64,000 nt of DNA from Vespula vulgaris (GCF_905475345.1 NC_066595.1:2071001-2135000); one strand, 5' to 3'; counted from the first letter of the stretch, positions 22,266-35,320 are shown. Notes: generated from the sequence alone by a model not told the origin. Numbers and translations: made by a program.

Positions 22266-25200
22266 TTACTCATCAAGCACATAGAATATTAATTCAAGCA
22301 CAGTATGGGTATCTTGACTGCTTTGTGCAGCTTTATGTAGAATTTGTATTAATTCATTATCAAGACTGTTCATATAGATAGGTGGTAACTTTGCACCTTC
22401 ACTACCAGCTTCATATCCAACCTATATACATTATTAAATTATTTAAAGTATGTTTAATAACAAATTAAAAATTGTATAATTATAACATACATTATCTGGA
22501 TGAATAGTAGTCCTAACGCCAATTTTTGTAAGTCCTGCAGTTGCTAGAAGATCTAAAAGTTTAACTAAAGCTGCACATGTGGCCCTTGCTATACTTTCTG
22601 ATAATTTATTTATGTCCATAGGATCGTGAACACCATTTGGATGATCATCTGACTGCAGATATAATTTTTTTTTTATAATTTATTTTAATATATAAAACAA
22701 TAAACTTATTTTAATTTATTTTAATAAATATAATATCTCACATTATTAATGGAATAAATAAGGTAAGATTAATAAAATATTATACATACTTTAATAATGA
22801 AGACCTCTGTCCAACGAATAAATCGACTGGTTCCTCTATAATCTGTAGCATTATGAACTCTGATAGAAGGTACTCCATCCATTAATTGTCCATCAATAGG
22901 ACTTTTAACTCTGTTAGTATATGATTTTAAACAAAATTTAAAAAATTACAAATCACCAAAACATGTAATGAACCCAAAAGATCTATTGGCCTTACCCTAA
23001 ATTAAATTGCACATCATTCTCTACCCATTTTATATTTACAGTTTCATCTGGTTCTGCTGCACCTTGACGTCCACAGCCAATTGAAAAATCATGCATATTC
23101 TTAAGAGCTGCTTTTAAAGCTTCCATTTTTTCTGGCATTATTTCTACCATTAAACCATCTTCTACTATACTCGACTTAGCAGATAATCCCATTGATGATT
23201 TTAATGCACCATTAATGACTATAAAACTTGCTCCAGTTACTAGAAAAGAAACGCTTGAGCTTATCTGTATTTTTTATATCGTATATTAAAGCTGTTTTTA
23301 TATAATGTAGTAAACAAATTGTACCTGTCCTTGGTTTATTTTGAATATTAATAGCCTGTGTTTGGTAACTGCTTTCATCTCCTGTATTTGTTTGTATACA
23401 TACTAAATGTGAATCAGCAGTAATACTAAAATTCGAGGCAAATGCCAAAACATGATCATTAGAATTATTTAGACCCTTTATAACTTGATCGTATCTATTT
23501 CTAGGAAACATAACATCTGTTGTTCTATTTTTCAAATGAATCGTTAGTCCTCTGACACCCGGTAACGTGTATCCAAAGTTTCTAAAATCCGCCAACACTT
23601 TCATAACTGTATGTCCAATTTCGAAATAAAGTGCATCTCGAAATCTAACGGAGACCAGCGGGCAAGGATAATAACGATATTCAGCACCAAGACGTAATAC
23701 AAGACGTAACGGAAATACTTTTGCCCATGGAGTCTCCCATCTGACAAACAAATGTGAATGTATGTACAAATATATATATATATTTTTTGACGTTAATTTA
23801 ACAAATAGTTGTATCTTAAAACGTACCTATGAATTAAAAGGCCTACTAGAAAAGGTGCTGGTGGTAAAACAATTTTTTGTAAACATTGTAAGGTTTGTCG
23901 AATAAATAAAAATCCTGCATGTTCACGAGAGCCCAAAAGATTGCCTCCCTGATGTATTGAGACAGAAAGCTCTGTCATCGTATTACCTATGTATATAATA
24001 ATGTAAAAAACATTGATAAATTGTTATATATAATTCGTAATTTAAGGACAAAAGAAATATGTAATATTAACCTTTTGTTGCTTCTACGTATATATGATTA
24101 ATATACATAAGAAGATCTTTTGGTATTTGAGTTTCATCTGGTAAAGTTTCTAATAATAATATAATTTCATCTTGACCAACACAGGCCAATCCTTTTGAAG
24201 TAACATTCCAACATATTCTGTTTACACAGCAACTTACTAAAAAGAAGGAAAAAAAAGAAAAGAAAAGAAAAGAAGAAAAAAAAAATATAAGAAAATAAAT
24301 TTATAATATCTATTTTTTGTTCATGTTGTATAGATTACTTCTTCTACTTACAATTTGTTATTTTAACATATGCATAAAGATTTTTGTTAATTGCAAACAT
24401 TACTGGTGGTTCACATTCATTTTTTAATGTTCTGTAAAGAAGATCTTGGTCGGTCACGTTATGATAAGAAATTTCTAAAAACACAAAATAAAAATTATGA
24501 TAGAATAAAGTGACTGATATTTTCTAATCATAATTATTTAAAATATGATATTGCTTTCTTACGGCCTTTATGTATGGTGACTGTTGGTGGTAGCATATTA
24601 GGATCTTGTGGTATATAACTGTTTGTATTGGGGTCCAAAGGCAATAGATTTTGTTTTTTACTTCCACCGGATATTGAAGATGAATCAGAAGCAGATACTC
24701 GCTTGTTTCCTGTTTTCCGATAAGGTGGTTTTAAATCCCAAGATGAATCTAGTTCTGTCAGGTCACATCCAGGCCTTATTCCTATGTTTAGTTATTTGTG
24801 TGTGAAAAGAAAACAAACAGGAAGGGGCAGGATTGATAACATAAATATGTATTAAAAAAAACTAAAGTCAAAAAATAAAATATATATGTGGGGGATTAAC
24901 ATTAATGAGATAACAAAAAAATAAAGAACTTAACATAAATGGATGGAATATATATATGTGGATGGCTTTAGGATTATAGTTGTACAAGTTATATAATTAT
25001 ACATATACACATTTGTAAAATTACTAGCAATAATTAAAGAATGAAAGAGTTAGAGATATACTGAATGAAAGAGTAAGATATAAAATATTTTGAATCAATC
25101 ACTCTTGTTCCAGACCTTTAGCTAAACATTATATAAATTTATATATGTAATAATTAGATAATAATATATAATTTTTTTATACAAATGTTACTCACCATCA

Positions 25201-28200
25201 CTAAACATGACAGACTTAGATCCTTCTGAACGCTGCTTTGTACTACCCTCCCTTTTAAGAACACCAACAGGCACCATTACTGTTGGTGGTGGCGGCGGCA
25301 ATCCACCTGCTAGTTGCTGTAAAGGTGGTATAGTTGAACAATATTCCATAGGATTATTTGGATTAGGTGGTCTTCCCTATAATCATTTATAAAATAATCC
25401 TACTATTAGCAATAAGTAATTCTTTTCTTTCTTAAGAAGATGCACTCCAAGTATAACATATCTATATGAGAGCCGTAGGATTACTATATTTACAATCTTC
25501 ATTATGTTACTCCCTACACTTACTTGAGGAGAGTTAACTTCACCATTGTTACCATAGCTTACACAGTTTGTAGGCCAATTATTTGCTTCGTGTTGATTTT
25601 CAGCTATGAAAAAAACAACATTTATTCAAATATTTTTATACATTTGAAACAAAAATTTTTTATACATATTGAGATAAAAAACATTTACCTTTCATTAGAA
25701 GCTGATAACAGGCAACGCAGACTCTTGAATGAATATTACCTTGATATTCCAATTTGTATTTCATATTACAACACTTGCTACAGAGCACCTGCAATAGTAA
25801 TAAAAAAAGTGTAAGATAAAGAATGTAATTTAGATTTACATAAGTCATCATTTACCTTTCCACAAGCACGGCAATGATGGCGTCGCTTAAGAACAGTAAA
25901 TTTTAAATCGCATAACATACAACTAGAAGCATCACTATCAGGAATCCAGAAGGGTGGTTGTTTTCCAAGTATTTTAATAGACTCTGTTAAAGCACTTTCT
26001 GAGAGATCAACCACTGTTTCTCGGCTGTTAGTACCATTACCTTCATTTTCTGATGTACCTTGCTGCCTGGAAGTGTTACTAGGAGAACCTGTGTTAATTA
26101 TTTTTTTTTACATTTCATATTATAGAAATTTGCGACTAAAAATAGTATTCATTATATTTTTTTTTTGGATTAAATAATATAATAATTACTTTTTAAATAA
26201 AAAATATAAAAAAAATATATAATATTATATACCTGATGTATGATGGTCATTCATACTAACTGTTAAAGCGATATCTAAAGTTTGTGGACGAACTGCTTTA
26301 TTTCCTCCTTCTGTATTTTCATTATGTTCTGAATTATTTTCTGCACATACATCTGTACTTTTTGGTTGTATATCAGTACATAAATTAACAACATCATTTA
26401 AAGTTTTATTATCTTGTAACTTATGACTTTTGTCTTTGGTATCATAACTAGTATTACCAAGTATTTGTAATTCACTAATTTGATTATTATTTTGTTCTGA
26501 AGATGAAACTATATCTTTATTATTTTGCATTGTACAAACATTAGTTTTAACAGGTTGTAAAATTTCTTCTGATTGATCAGATTCATTATTTCCAATTTTA
26601 AGCACGTGTTTATTTTCAGAAGATGCCCAACTTTGTGCTTCATTTGTAGGTTGATTTTTTGTCTCTGTATCTTTAACATATTCTATATTATCTACAGAAT
26701 TTTCCATGTCTTTAACAATTATGTTATTATCACTTTTTGTTTGTATGTGTTCTTCTTTATTTACAGGAATAATGGTTGTAAAATTATTAGACTTTTTCAA
26801 ATATCTTTCATCTTGTAAAATATTATCAGATACTTTTTCTCTTACTATGTCTTGATCATGTTTATTCACAGAACTTTTTTCAGAACATTCTTCAGTTTTT
26901 GTTTTAAATTCTTTTTCTAAAATTTGGCTATTGTCAATTTTATTAGTTGTTACATGACTTTTTTTATCGTCTTTAGACTCTTCATAAGAAAATGTATTGT
27001 TACTTATATTATTTTCAGCAGTATTATTGTATGTTTCATAAAACAAGACATGCACTGCTTTTTTTGGTAGTTTTCTATTATTTTCCGTTAATTTTTCTTC
27101 TATTTCTAATGTTTCTAAATATTTACTTAACTCTTCTTCTGATAAATCATTCATATTATTAAATCCAACTGGCTTTTGTGCAGAATATGCAACATTCGTA
27201 GTTTCATGAGAATTTGATGGCAATGTGTTTCCATCAATATGAGATTCATTTACCTTCTCAGAAGTTATCCCATTAGAAATATTTATTGCTTCAGTTTCTA
27301 AAATTTTAGTTGTATACAATTCATCTGTTATTTTACATGCAGTATCCGACTCTAATACATCTTCTGAAGTATTATCATTAATTTTTTTATCTTCAAATAC
27401 ATGTATATGCTCATATTGAATATCTTTTGTATTGGGTTGAATAATTTTTTCTTGTTTATCAGAATCAATATCTTCATTATTATCTACTTCTTCGCTTTTG
27501 TATTCAATATTTTTAAGATCCTGTTTATTACTCTCTACATGTAACTTTGAAGATTGCAACGTATCTGTATTAACAAATTGATTTGTTTTTTCTATTACAT
27601 CCTGACTCAATGATAGAACATTTTGTTCCACATCATTGCATATTTCTTCAACTATTTTACTTTTATCTGTTGTAATTGTAGTTAAATTATGATCAATAAT
27701 ATCTGTACTTGTACTAGATATAACTTCTTCCTCATTAACCATATCAGGTTGTTTCTTAGGCCTAATCTCTTGTTTATCCAACATACCGTCTACATAATCC
27801 AAACTTATCGTTGGCGCATTTATATATTCATTTAAACTATTTAACACATTGCTAACAGTAGGCTTTATATTTGGTTGATTTAATTTTTTATCATATCTAT
27901 TTTGAAGTTGCTGGTTGTTATTACTATTTTGTTGTTTTGTCAACAACGTCTGAGATGTGTTATTGTAAATTGTAATAGAAATAGGTTCAGGATCTTGATG
28001 ATATATACATTGCTTTTGTGTAACTTTATGGTCACTGGTAGAATTTTCTGCATGAAAATGATTTATGGAGTCTGTACATTTTCGTGCCGAATCATCTTTA
28101 TGATAATTATTTTGCGGCAAGATTATGCTTTTGTCAAGCGAAGACTTACTCTCTGTAATAACATTAGAGCTGTTCTCATGCTTTCCAAATGACAATACTT

Positions 28201-28597
28201 CGAATTCTTGAATTAATCTTCCACTGTCAACAGTAGTTATGTTTGTAGATGTCGATTCTATGCCACACCTATCTACAGTCAATGTAGCGTTAGTTATTGG
28301 AGAAGTTACAGACGCTATTTGCTCTGCACAATCTGAAAAAATGTATATATATATATATTACTTTAATTACATTATATTATATATAAAAATTAAATATTTT
28401 GAACAAAAAGTATTTTTATGTTCATATAAAATATATCACAATACGTACCAAACAATAATAATTTTATTAATAAATCAATTATGAATTGAATTAATTTCAT
28501 TTAGAAAATAAATATCAACAAAAATAATTTATAATATACCTTCATTAAATTCGAAGTCATCAAGAACCTTGTCTAAATCGATTGCAAATTTCTCCAT
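22266..28597 (-). CDS. Sara: Sara, FYVE-domain endosomal Smad anchor (ZFYVE9/16 family)
   Basis: Fifteen exons give 1505 residues with every splice phase consistent: 28597-28540, 28332-26233, 26088-25856, 25788-25689, 25603-25524, 25376-25196, 24781-24563, 24474-24352, 24236-24072, 23986-23827, 23740-23325, 23239-22996, 22910-22790, 22652-22491 and 22421-22266. SARA sits on early endosomes through PI3P, presents Smad to TGF-beta/activin receptors, and in flies marks endosomes segregated in asymmetric division. The FYVE finger (about 765-830) has WIPDSD, the PI3P-binding RRHHCRACG and RVC motifs, and the zinc cysteines. It is followed by a proline-rich Smad-binding-type segment (about 858-917, PPLQQLAGGLPPPPP and GVLKREG) and the long conserved C-terminal domain. 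Exon 2 alone encodes 700 mostly disordered Asn/Asp/Ser-rich residues, poorly conserved in kind with vertebrate SARA. Confidence 0.93.
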
Positions 28598-29487
28598 TGT
28601 ATAAATCACTGGCGTTTATAGAATAAGTACCATGTATAAAACAGGTTTATACGATTTTTGATAGTAAAACATGTAGTAACAGTGTCAAAGGCGCAAGAGC
28701 GATGTGCACTGATACTGGATTATAGATATTTTTTGTAAACACGTAAGAAAAGATAACAAAGAATATTATTTCTTGATAATATTCTAACGTCGAAGTTTGT
28801 TATTTTATGAGAAATGAAATTTCCGTATTATAAAATGTAAAAAAAAAAAAAAAACAAAATATTACAGTTCGATATTTTTTCTTCAAACACTATTCGTTCG
28901 ATAAGAAAGTAAAAAATATCATTTTAAAAGATTGTTATTGTACAAAGAAACTGTAGGATTTCGGAAAATTAATACAAACGACTTCAGCATCACGTGGACT
29001 ATTTGTCAATGAAAAGTATAATGGTAACCTATTTACATTGACAACTGTCATTTTACAGCGGTTGTCATTGTATTATACAGCTTACTATTATAACACTTAG
29101 GTCATCTTTTACTGGCTGCCGTGATGCCAGATTGTACAAGTTTTTACTTGCGCAGTAGTTTCATATGTTAATGGCGGCAAATTCAAATAAATCTTTATTT
29201 TTATAGATTATATAACACAAGTGATATTTGATCGATAAATTAAGATTAACAATCAAATTCCATATTAGATTATTTTTTTAAATAATAAAAAATGTTAACT
29301 TATATGGGAAATGTACAAAGCAGTATATACTTAATATACACAAAATAATTCTTATGCTGTCCAGGATTACTCTTATAAGGTTTTCTTATATATTAATATT
29401 ACATAAATAAAAAAACCTATATTATAAATTTAAATATTTTCAAGTCGCCACAATAAATTGTCTTATATATATATATATATAATATAT
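28598..29487. other. Sara 5' region and UNC50 3' flank
   Basis: About 890 bp between two minus-strand genes. The Sara promoter and 5' UTR must lie just to the right of 28597. A poly(A)-like run lies at 28840-28856. No coding sequence is seen. Confidence 0.6.
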
Positions 29488-30665
29488 TTAATTAACTCTA
29501 TAGTGATAAAAATCCATAACCAAACGACTGATATTGATTCCAGAACATAATGTGACCATATATATCAATAGCATTATTGGTAAAGCAGAAAAAATGATGT
29601 GTGTCTTATGAAGTATTTCAACACCTAGAAAAATACGTTTTACATTATATTTTTATGCAATATGTAAACAATTAATACAACTTACTTGTATAGCCCAAAA
29701 AAGTGATGTAGATGTAATATATAACAGATATAAACCAAAGTGTATTCCCAACAAATCGTGCGCCAAAGACATTTGAATTTATGAGGCCTATAAAGTTTTT
29801 TTAATTGTTTACTATGTATCATATATTACGAAATTATTCTTGCTTTAAATTACATGGAAATGTGATTCAGATTTTTTTACCATTATATATAAAAAGTTGT
29901 AGAATATGAAGTATTATTAAAGGTGGAAAAAAAGCATTCAAGTGAATGTCAAATGCATATCCCCATTCAACATCTTGACTTTTATCAATTCTTAAATATC
30001 GATTAGTTACAAACCTGTATGTAATAAAAATATTTGATTGCAAATATAGAGTACAGATATTTAGACTTGATATATAATTAAATATGGCCTACCAAAAAAT
30101 AGTGGCTACTAATAAACCAACACCAATGTAATCAACAAAAATCATATAAAGTAAAAGTCTTATAAATTGAAGAAATCCTAATCCCAAAACTACAGCAATA
30201 CCAACTGCCGAAATACAAAGCCAACATGTTAATAATACTAAAAATGCTGGATCATCTCTTGCAAATTGTGACTTTGTTTCTGAAAATGAATAATTTTAGT
30301 TGATTAAAAAATTATAATTTCTTTTATACATTTGTAATAGAATACTTACGTTTTCTACTTTGAAAATTTCTATAAACTTTTTGTGGCGCTGTAAATAAAA
30401 AAATCATTTGCCATAAAGCAAACTCAAAATCCATTTGCTCAAATTTTAATAGCTTTCTCAAGTATTTATAACATTTTGTTGCAGCGCTAATACAATTATG
30501 CCTGTAATAAATAATATAAATTAAATATGAATTATTTATCATCATATAAAAAATTAATATCTTTATATCATACCTATATGTAACTGGTGTTGGTAATGTT
30601 GATCCTACATCTACTAAGATTGGGGATGTACAACGACTTGTAGGAGGAGAAGTTGAAAATTTCAT
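29488..30665 (-). CDS. unc50: UNC-50 homolog (GMH1 family), Golgi multi-pass membrane protein
   Basis: Six exons (30665-30574, 30501-30350, 30279-30093, 30014-29881, 29787-29686, 29624-29488) give 267 residues, matching the usual 255-270 of the family. UNC-50 is a Golgi/ER membrane protein needed in C. elegans for assembly and trafficking of nicotinic receptors; yeast Gmh1 interacts with Arf GEFs. The short polar N-terminus (SPPTSRCTSP) is followed by the conserved LRKLLKFEQMDFEFALWQMI block (about residues 50-70). Several hydrophobic membrane segments then follow (for example AFLVLLTCWLCISAVGIAVV and FLQFIRLLLYMIFVDYIGVG). HLNAFFPPLIILHILQLF is a typical family segment. It starts 523 bp from the oppositely oriented FKBP39-like gene, so the two probably share a promoter region. 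Confidence 0.93.
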
Positions 30666-31187
30666 TTTGATTTATTTAGTTATGATCTCTTTTCTGAAAA
30701 ATAATAACAATATAATAATTATAAATTTTTAACAATTAATTTTATGTAATTATTGCATGTAATCAGAAATATAGTTATAACACTGTTACATCTATAGAGA
30801 ATATGAACTTGTATAGGAAAATAATAATTTATTTAAAAATTATTATTAATAATTAAAAAGCTACCTTTATTTTATATTGGACCTGCAGATAAAAATAATG
30901 CATAACCTCGTTTATACAACATAATTTGTTTTTATGTAAACTCTTAGGATGTAAACTCAAATACTCCTTACAAATGTAAACATATGATTAAACTAAAAGA
31001 AAAAAAGAAAACAAAGGCATTTCATACGAGAGAACGTTAGATGTGTTTAAATCGTAAGCGTAGTTAGTCGTGTTATATTGCTATGGGCGATATTATTTTA
31101 AAAAGTTAGAAACGAATACTATAATATAATATATAATATTAATGTATTTATTATTTATAATTTGTCTAAAAGTTATACGATAAAATA
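30666..31187. promoter_or_regulatory. Bidirectional spacer between UNC50 and FKBP39-like gene
   Basis: The two start codons face away from each other across 522 bp of AT-rich DNA, which must contain both 5' UTRs and promoters. I see no clear TATA box or GC-rich element; the most GC-rich bit is near 31045-31085. Confidence 0.5.
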
Positions 31188-32354
31188 GTGAAAATGTTTT
31201 GGGGTTTAATAATGGAACCAAAGAAACGATATAGTCAAACCGTCGAAATACCATTTCACCTGTCTATGGCAACTTTGGATGTTACAACCGGCAATGATGA
31301 AATAGTACAAGTGATAATATCTTACAATGATACAAATTATATACTGTGTAACCTAAAAAAAGACTCATTGTGGCAAGTAGCACTTGACTTGCATTTTGAA
31401 AAAGGAAATAAAATAACTTTTACATGTAGTGGTGAAAGTTACGTACACTTAACTGGGTATTTGAATCATGAGTTCGTTTTAAGTGATCCAGAAAAAGGAG
31501 AAGAAAATAATTTTTCACAAGTAATTAATAAACAATCAAAAAGAAAAGCAACACATTCTCCTAAAGTGACTTTAAAAGCAAAACGAATGAAATGTGAAGT
31601 TGAATCTTCGGATGTTGAATTACAATCTGACGATACAGATGAAGATAGTGAATATGTAAATGAAAGTGAAGAGGATGAAGAAGAAGAAGAAGAGGCAGAA
31701 GAAGATGAAGAAGAAGAAGAAGAAGAAGAAGCAGAAGAAGAAGAAGAAGATAAAAATTACGAAGATGATGATGATAATGATAATGAATTTTGTTTAAACG
31801 TGGAGTCTACTGATGATTTTGAAAGCAAAGAAGAAACCGAAGAGGATGATACCGAAGAAAAAGAAAATAAACCTATGAAACGAAATAAGAAAAATAAACA
31901 AATCCAACAACGAAATAAGAAGCAAGATGAAATAACATGTGAAGAGGAAGATGAACAAAAGAAACAAAGTAAAAAACAACAAAAGAAAAAATTAAAAGAA
32001 CAAAGTGTTCAAAAAAAAGAGATAAAGAAAATGAAAACTATAAAAATAAAAGATATAAAATTAGGTACTGGTGCAGTTGCAAAATCAGGAAAATTAGTTT
32101 CAGTTTATTATGTAGGCAGATTAAAAAATGGTAAGAAATTTGATGAGAAAAAACAAGGAAATGGTTTTAAATTTAAACTTGGAAAAGGTCAGGTAATTAA
32201 AGGATGGGATTTAGGTATAGTAGGTATGAAAGTTGGCGGAAAGAGGCAAATTACAATACCTCCGTCTATGGCATATGGTGCTAAAGGTTTCCCTCCTCTT
32301 ATTCCTGGAAATAGTACGCTTGATTTTGATATTGAACTGAGAAATGTTTATTAA
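31188..32354 (+). CDS. Fkbp39: FKBP39-like nuclear peptidyl-prolyl isomerase
   Basis: A single uninterrupted frame of 388 residues. Insect FKBP39/46 are nuclear FK506-binding proteins with a nucleoplasmin-like histone-chaperone domain at the N-terminus. That domain occupies about residues 1-95; MFWGLIMEPKKRYSQTV matches the family opening, which supports starting at MKMFW rather than the next ATG two codons on. A long Glu/Asp tract follows (about 150-235, with near-continuous glutamates at 165-187), then a Lys-rich segment (about 228-282). The FKBP isomerase domain fills the C-terminus (about 283-388) with the classic VYYVGRLKNGKKFD, GKGQVIKGWDLG and PPSMAYGAKG motifs. The gene is intronless while nearly all neighbours have many introns. 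The nucleus is the expected location. Confidence 0.95.
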   Translation: MKMFWGLIMEPKKRYSQTVEIPFHLSMATLDVTTGNDEIVQVIISYNDTNYILCNLKKDSLWQVALDLHFEKGNKITFTCSGESYVHLTGYLNHEFVLSDPEKGEENNFSQVINKQSKRKATHSPKVTLKAKRMKCEVESSDVELQSDDTDEDSEYVNESEEDEEEEEEAEEDEEEEEEEEAEEEEEDKNYEDDDDNDNEFCLNVESTDDFESKEETEEDDTEEKENKPMKRNKKNKQIQQRNKKQDEITCEEEDEQKKQSKKQQKKKLKEQSVQKKEIKKMKTIKIKDIKLGTGAVAKSGKLVSVYYVGRLKNGKKFDEKKQGNGFKFKLGKGQVIKGWDLGIVGMKVGGKRQITIPPSMAYGAKGFPPLIPGNSTLDFDIELRNVY

Positions 32355-33392
32355 CATTTCAAAAAATCTTATTATGAGTTAATTAACTTCTAAACATGTG
32401 ATACTAAGACCATCTGATTAACTTGAAATAAGTAAAATAAATTTTTGGTTAACTTCAAACAATGATGTTATTGAAGTAATATATCATGCTAACAATTAAG
32501 ACTAATATATTCAATAAGAAAAAATGTATTAGATAAGATGTAATATATGATAGCAGATGCAAAACAATTGTTGATGATATATATAATATTTAATATGTTT
32601 TAACCTAGTGCATGTCAAATATGTTGAAATAAGTGGTTTGTAAAGAAATTTTACTTTTAAATTAAAAAAATAACACTATTGTCATATTATCATCCTTGCT
32701 ATCGGACAATTGATATAAATTACCTACATACCCTTTTATTGGGAAACATTAGATTTAACCTTAATTCATGTCATACGTCAAATGTCAACAATATATATAT
32801 ATATAAGACAATAAATGTTAATTTGTGCATTATATACTTAATGAAAATTCACAATGTTATGTATCTTAATCTTTTTATATAAATTTCTCTTATCGGAATT
32901 AATGCGTACCGGGCTTTTTACAGTTGGATAACCGATGATATACATACATATATTAATTATGATTGGATGACTGGATAGAGAATGGTAGATACGATTGCTA
33001 CATAAACCAGATACAAAAATGTTTATAAGCACCTGATAAGTCATTAATATATTCAAGTTAAAAATGTTAAGATTCTATTAATTTACTGAAACGTAACAAA
33101 AAATGAAAAGATTAGAAATACTTTTTTATCTTTGATCAACATTATTTACATATTTTTTAAGTTTCTGATGTTTTACAACATGAAGGTAGGTGTGCTGGAA
33201 TCGCTACTATTCGCGCTCCCTAGTGGTTTAATTGGTAAACTTCAATCAAATTAAGCATTATATATAAAACAGAAATGAAATAAAATATTTACTAATTAAT
33301 TAAAATACTTATATATACGTAATTATATCATAGTATATAATTATTAATAATATTCACAAAGTATGGAAAGAAATATTTATTCTATCAAATTG
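32355..33392. other. Convergent spacer between FKBP39 and Nup43
   Basis: About 1 kb of AT-rich 3' UTR and spacer. It includes a short GC-richer segment near 33195-33230 containing a CTCF-like motif, reported separately. No coding sequence is seen. Confidence 0.6.
33213..33226 (-). promoter_or_regulatory. CTCF-like core motif between convergent genes
   Basis: On the minus strand this reads CCACTAGGGAGCGC, one base away from the vertebrate-style CTCF core CCACTAGGGGGCGC. It stands out in strongly AT-rich surroundings. Whether insect CTCF binds it is unknown. Confidence 0.3.
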
Positions 33393-34921
33393 TTATATGG
33401 CTACATTTTTAATAATATACATAGCTTCATTATCACATCCAAATAGTAAAGTTGTTTTATCAATGTCAATACTATTTATTGGTTTATGCATAACACAACA
33501 AAGCGATGTAACATTAATATTACCATTCGTTCCTATTGTATTCAACCAATGAGTATCTGTTGAATCTACAATGAAAATTACCATATGAATATAACACATT
33601 TTATATTTATATATATGCATATGTTAGAAAAAGTTCTCTAAAGTTACCTAATCTAAGTTTTGAATTCTGTGTATTATTCCAATGCCACAATTCACCACTG
33701 GTTGAACATGTAAACAAATTTTCTGGTCTGTCTGGATGGAACATAATTTCACTAACTGCTTTTGCATGAGCATTAAGCTGCGATATAGGATAAGTATGAT
33801 GTCTTAAATCCCATACAGTCAAACTACCATCACCTCCACCTGCAACTATTATGTGCCTTTGTGTAGGATGATGTGCAATACTCATGGCTTCGGTCTGAAA
33901 AATATTTTATATAATTATATAACATTTCAAGAACTTTGATTATAATAAAAATATAACTAAAAATAAAAATAAAAATGAAAATTATGATACTTTGATCTGT
34001 TCTGAAAGCATAAAAGTAGTCGCAGGAGTATCCTGATCATTCCTCAAATCCCAAACTTTCATGTGTCCTCGTAAATTGCCTGTTAATATTTCACTATGTC
34101 GTAAAAAATCAACACAATAGATAGAACAGCTATCTGCATTCTCTGAAAATTTAAATAAAGTTTGATGGTAAGCATTGAAATTCTTATATATTTACATTAT
34201 ATAAATAGTAATATTTACCAATTGTTCTAACTGGTTTCTGTTGTGTAGTTGTCAGAAGATTAATTCGACCGTCTTCACCCACCGAAACTATATCTTGCTC
34301 AAAGTTAGAAAGAGCAGTACATGGAGCATAATCTAATGTTCTATGTAAATAACCATTAATCATAGAAATGAATGATCAAGTGAGTTATATATTTCATGAA
34401 GCTTACTTACTTAAAATTATGTATAAATTCCCATGCCATATGTTCTTTAAATTGAGGAAATGGATTCTCATGAATTTGTAATAGTCTAACGGAGCCTAAA
34501 GATGACGATGCCACAAAAAAGTTACTGTTTATGAACTGTAAAATTGATATAATATTAATTTTAATCAAACGATATCTATTGTATATTTAATCTTGAAACA
34601 GAACCTTTATTTCTGTAACATCACCAAGAAATGAATACTCGGAGGTAACAGTCGGATACGTTTCTTCATCTTCGTTTGTTGTAAGAGACCAATATGTAAT
34701 TTTATTTACCTATATATAAAAATGAAACATTGTAGATGACAATAATATATTTTATTCATAAACTCATTTAATAATAGAAAAATTTAGGTTATGTATCAAT
34801 CGTATACCGGATCATCCCAGCTGCCGGTTAAAAAGTTTTTCATTTCTGCGAAATCTTCGCGTTTCCATCTTATCTTTGATATCTTTTGAGAGATAAACGT
34901 TCCTTGGACATTTTCGCTCAT
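33393..34921 (-). CDS. Nup43: Nucleoporin Nup43
   Basis: Seven exons (34921-34808, 34709-34605, 34535-34411, 34340-34219, 34142-33991, 33894-33648, 33565-33393) give 345 residues; the human protein is about 380. Nup43 is a WD-repeat subunit of the Y-shaped Nup107-160 complex, on the nuclear pore scaffold and, in animals, at kinetochores. The sequence shows a seven-bladed propeller pattern with clear WD dipeptides: GRINLL, LTGNLRGHMKVWDLR, GGGDGSLTVWDLR and CSTSGELWHWN. The N-terminal KISKIRWKRE and the short C-terminus (NEAMYIIKNVAI) are complete. It is divergent from the MATH-protein gene, with 399 bp between start codons. Confidence 0.92.
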
Positions 34922-35320
34922 TTTAAAAAAAGCACTTTATGTCAAAATTTCAATAAAACACAAATATTTAAACGAAGTTACAGATCACATCTAAAAGAAG
35001 AAGAGTAATTCTGAAGTTAGAGTAGAACGTATATTGATTCGATGGAATGTATTTATATATTGTTAACGAATTGTAAATCTTTAAATTGTCCTTATTTTAT
35101 ATATAAAAATTTATAGTTTAAACTCAATCACATATTAATGATTAATACGAAAAAAAACTTCGGTTTCCCGCGCTCGTAACTAATATCACGCTCGCGCCAT
35201 TTTCATGTAAGCGATAAAATTCGATGAAATCTATTTCTGTGGATTCCAGGAACATCACCATCTTAGAAAGCTCAAATCTCGACGAGAGTCAAATGATTCC
35301 ATAACGTCTTACCATTCGTA
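34922..35320. promoter_or_regulatory. Bidirectional promoter region Nup43/MATH gene
   Basis: The two start codons point away from each other across 399 bp. A GC-rich core at 35160-35215 contains TTTCCCGCGC (35164-35173), matching the E2F consensus TTTSSCGC, and GCGCCATTTTC. No TATA box is placed for either gene. An E2F-like site would fit Nup43 better than a secreted protein. Confidence 0.5.
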
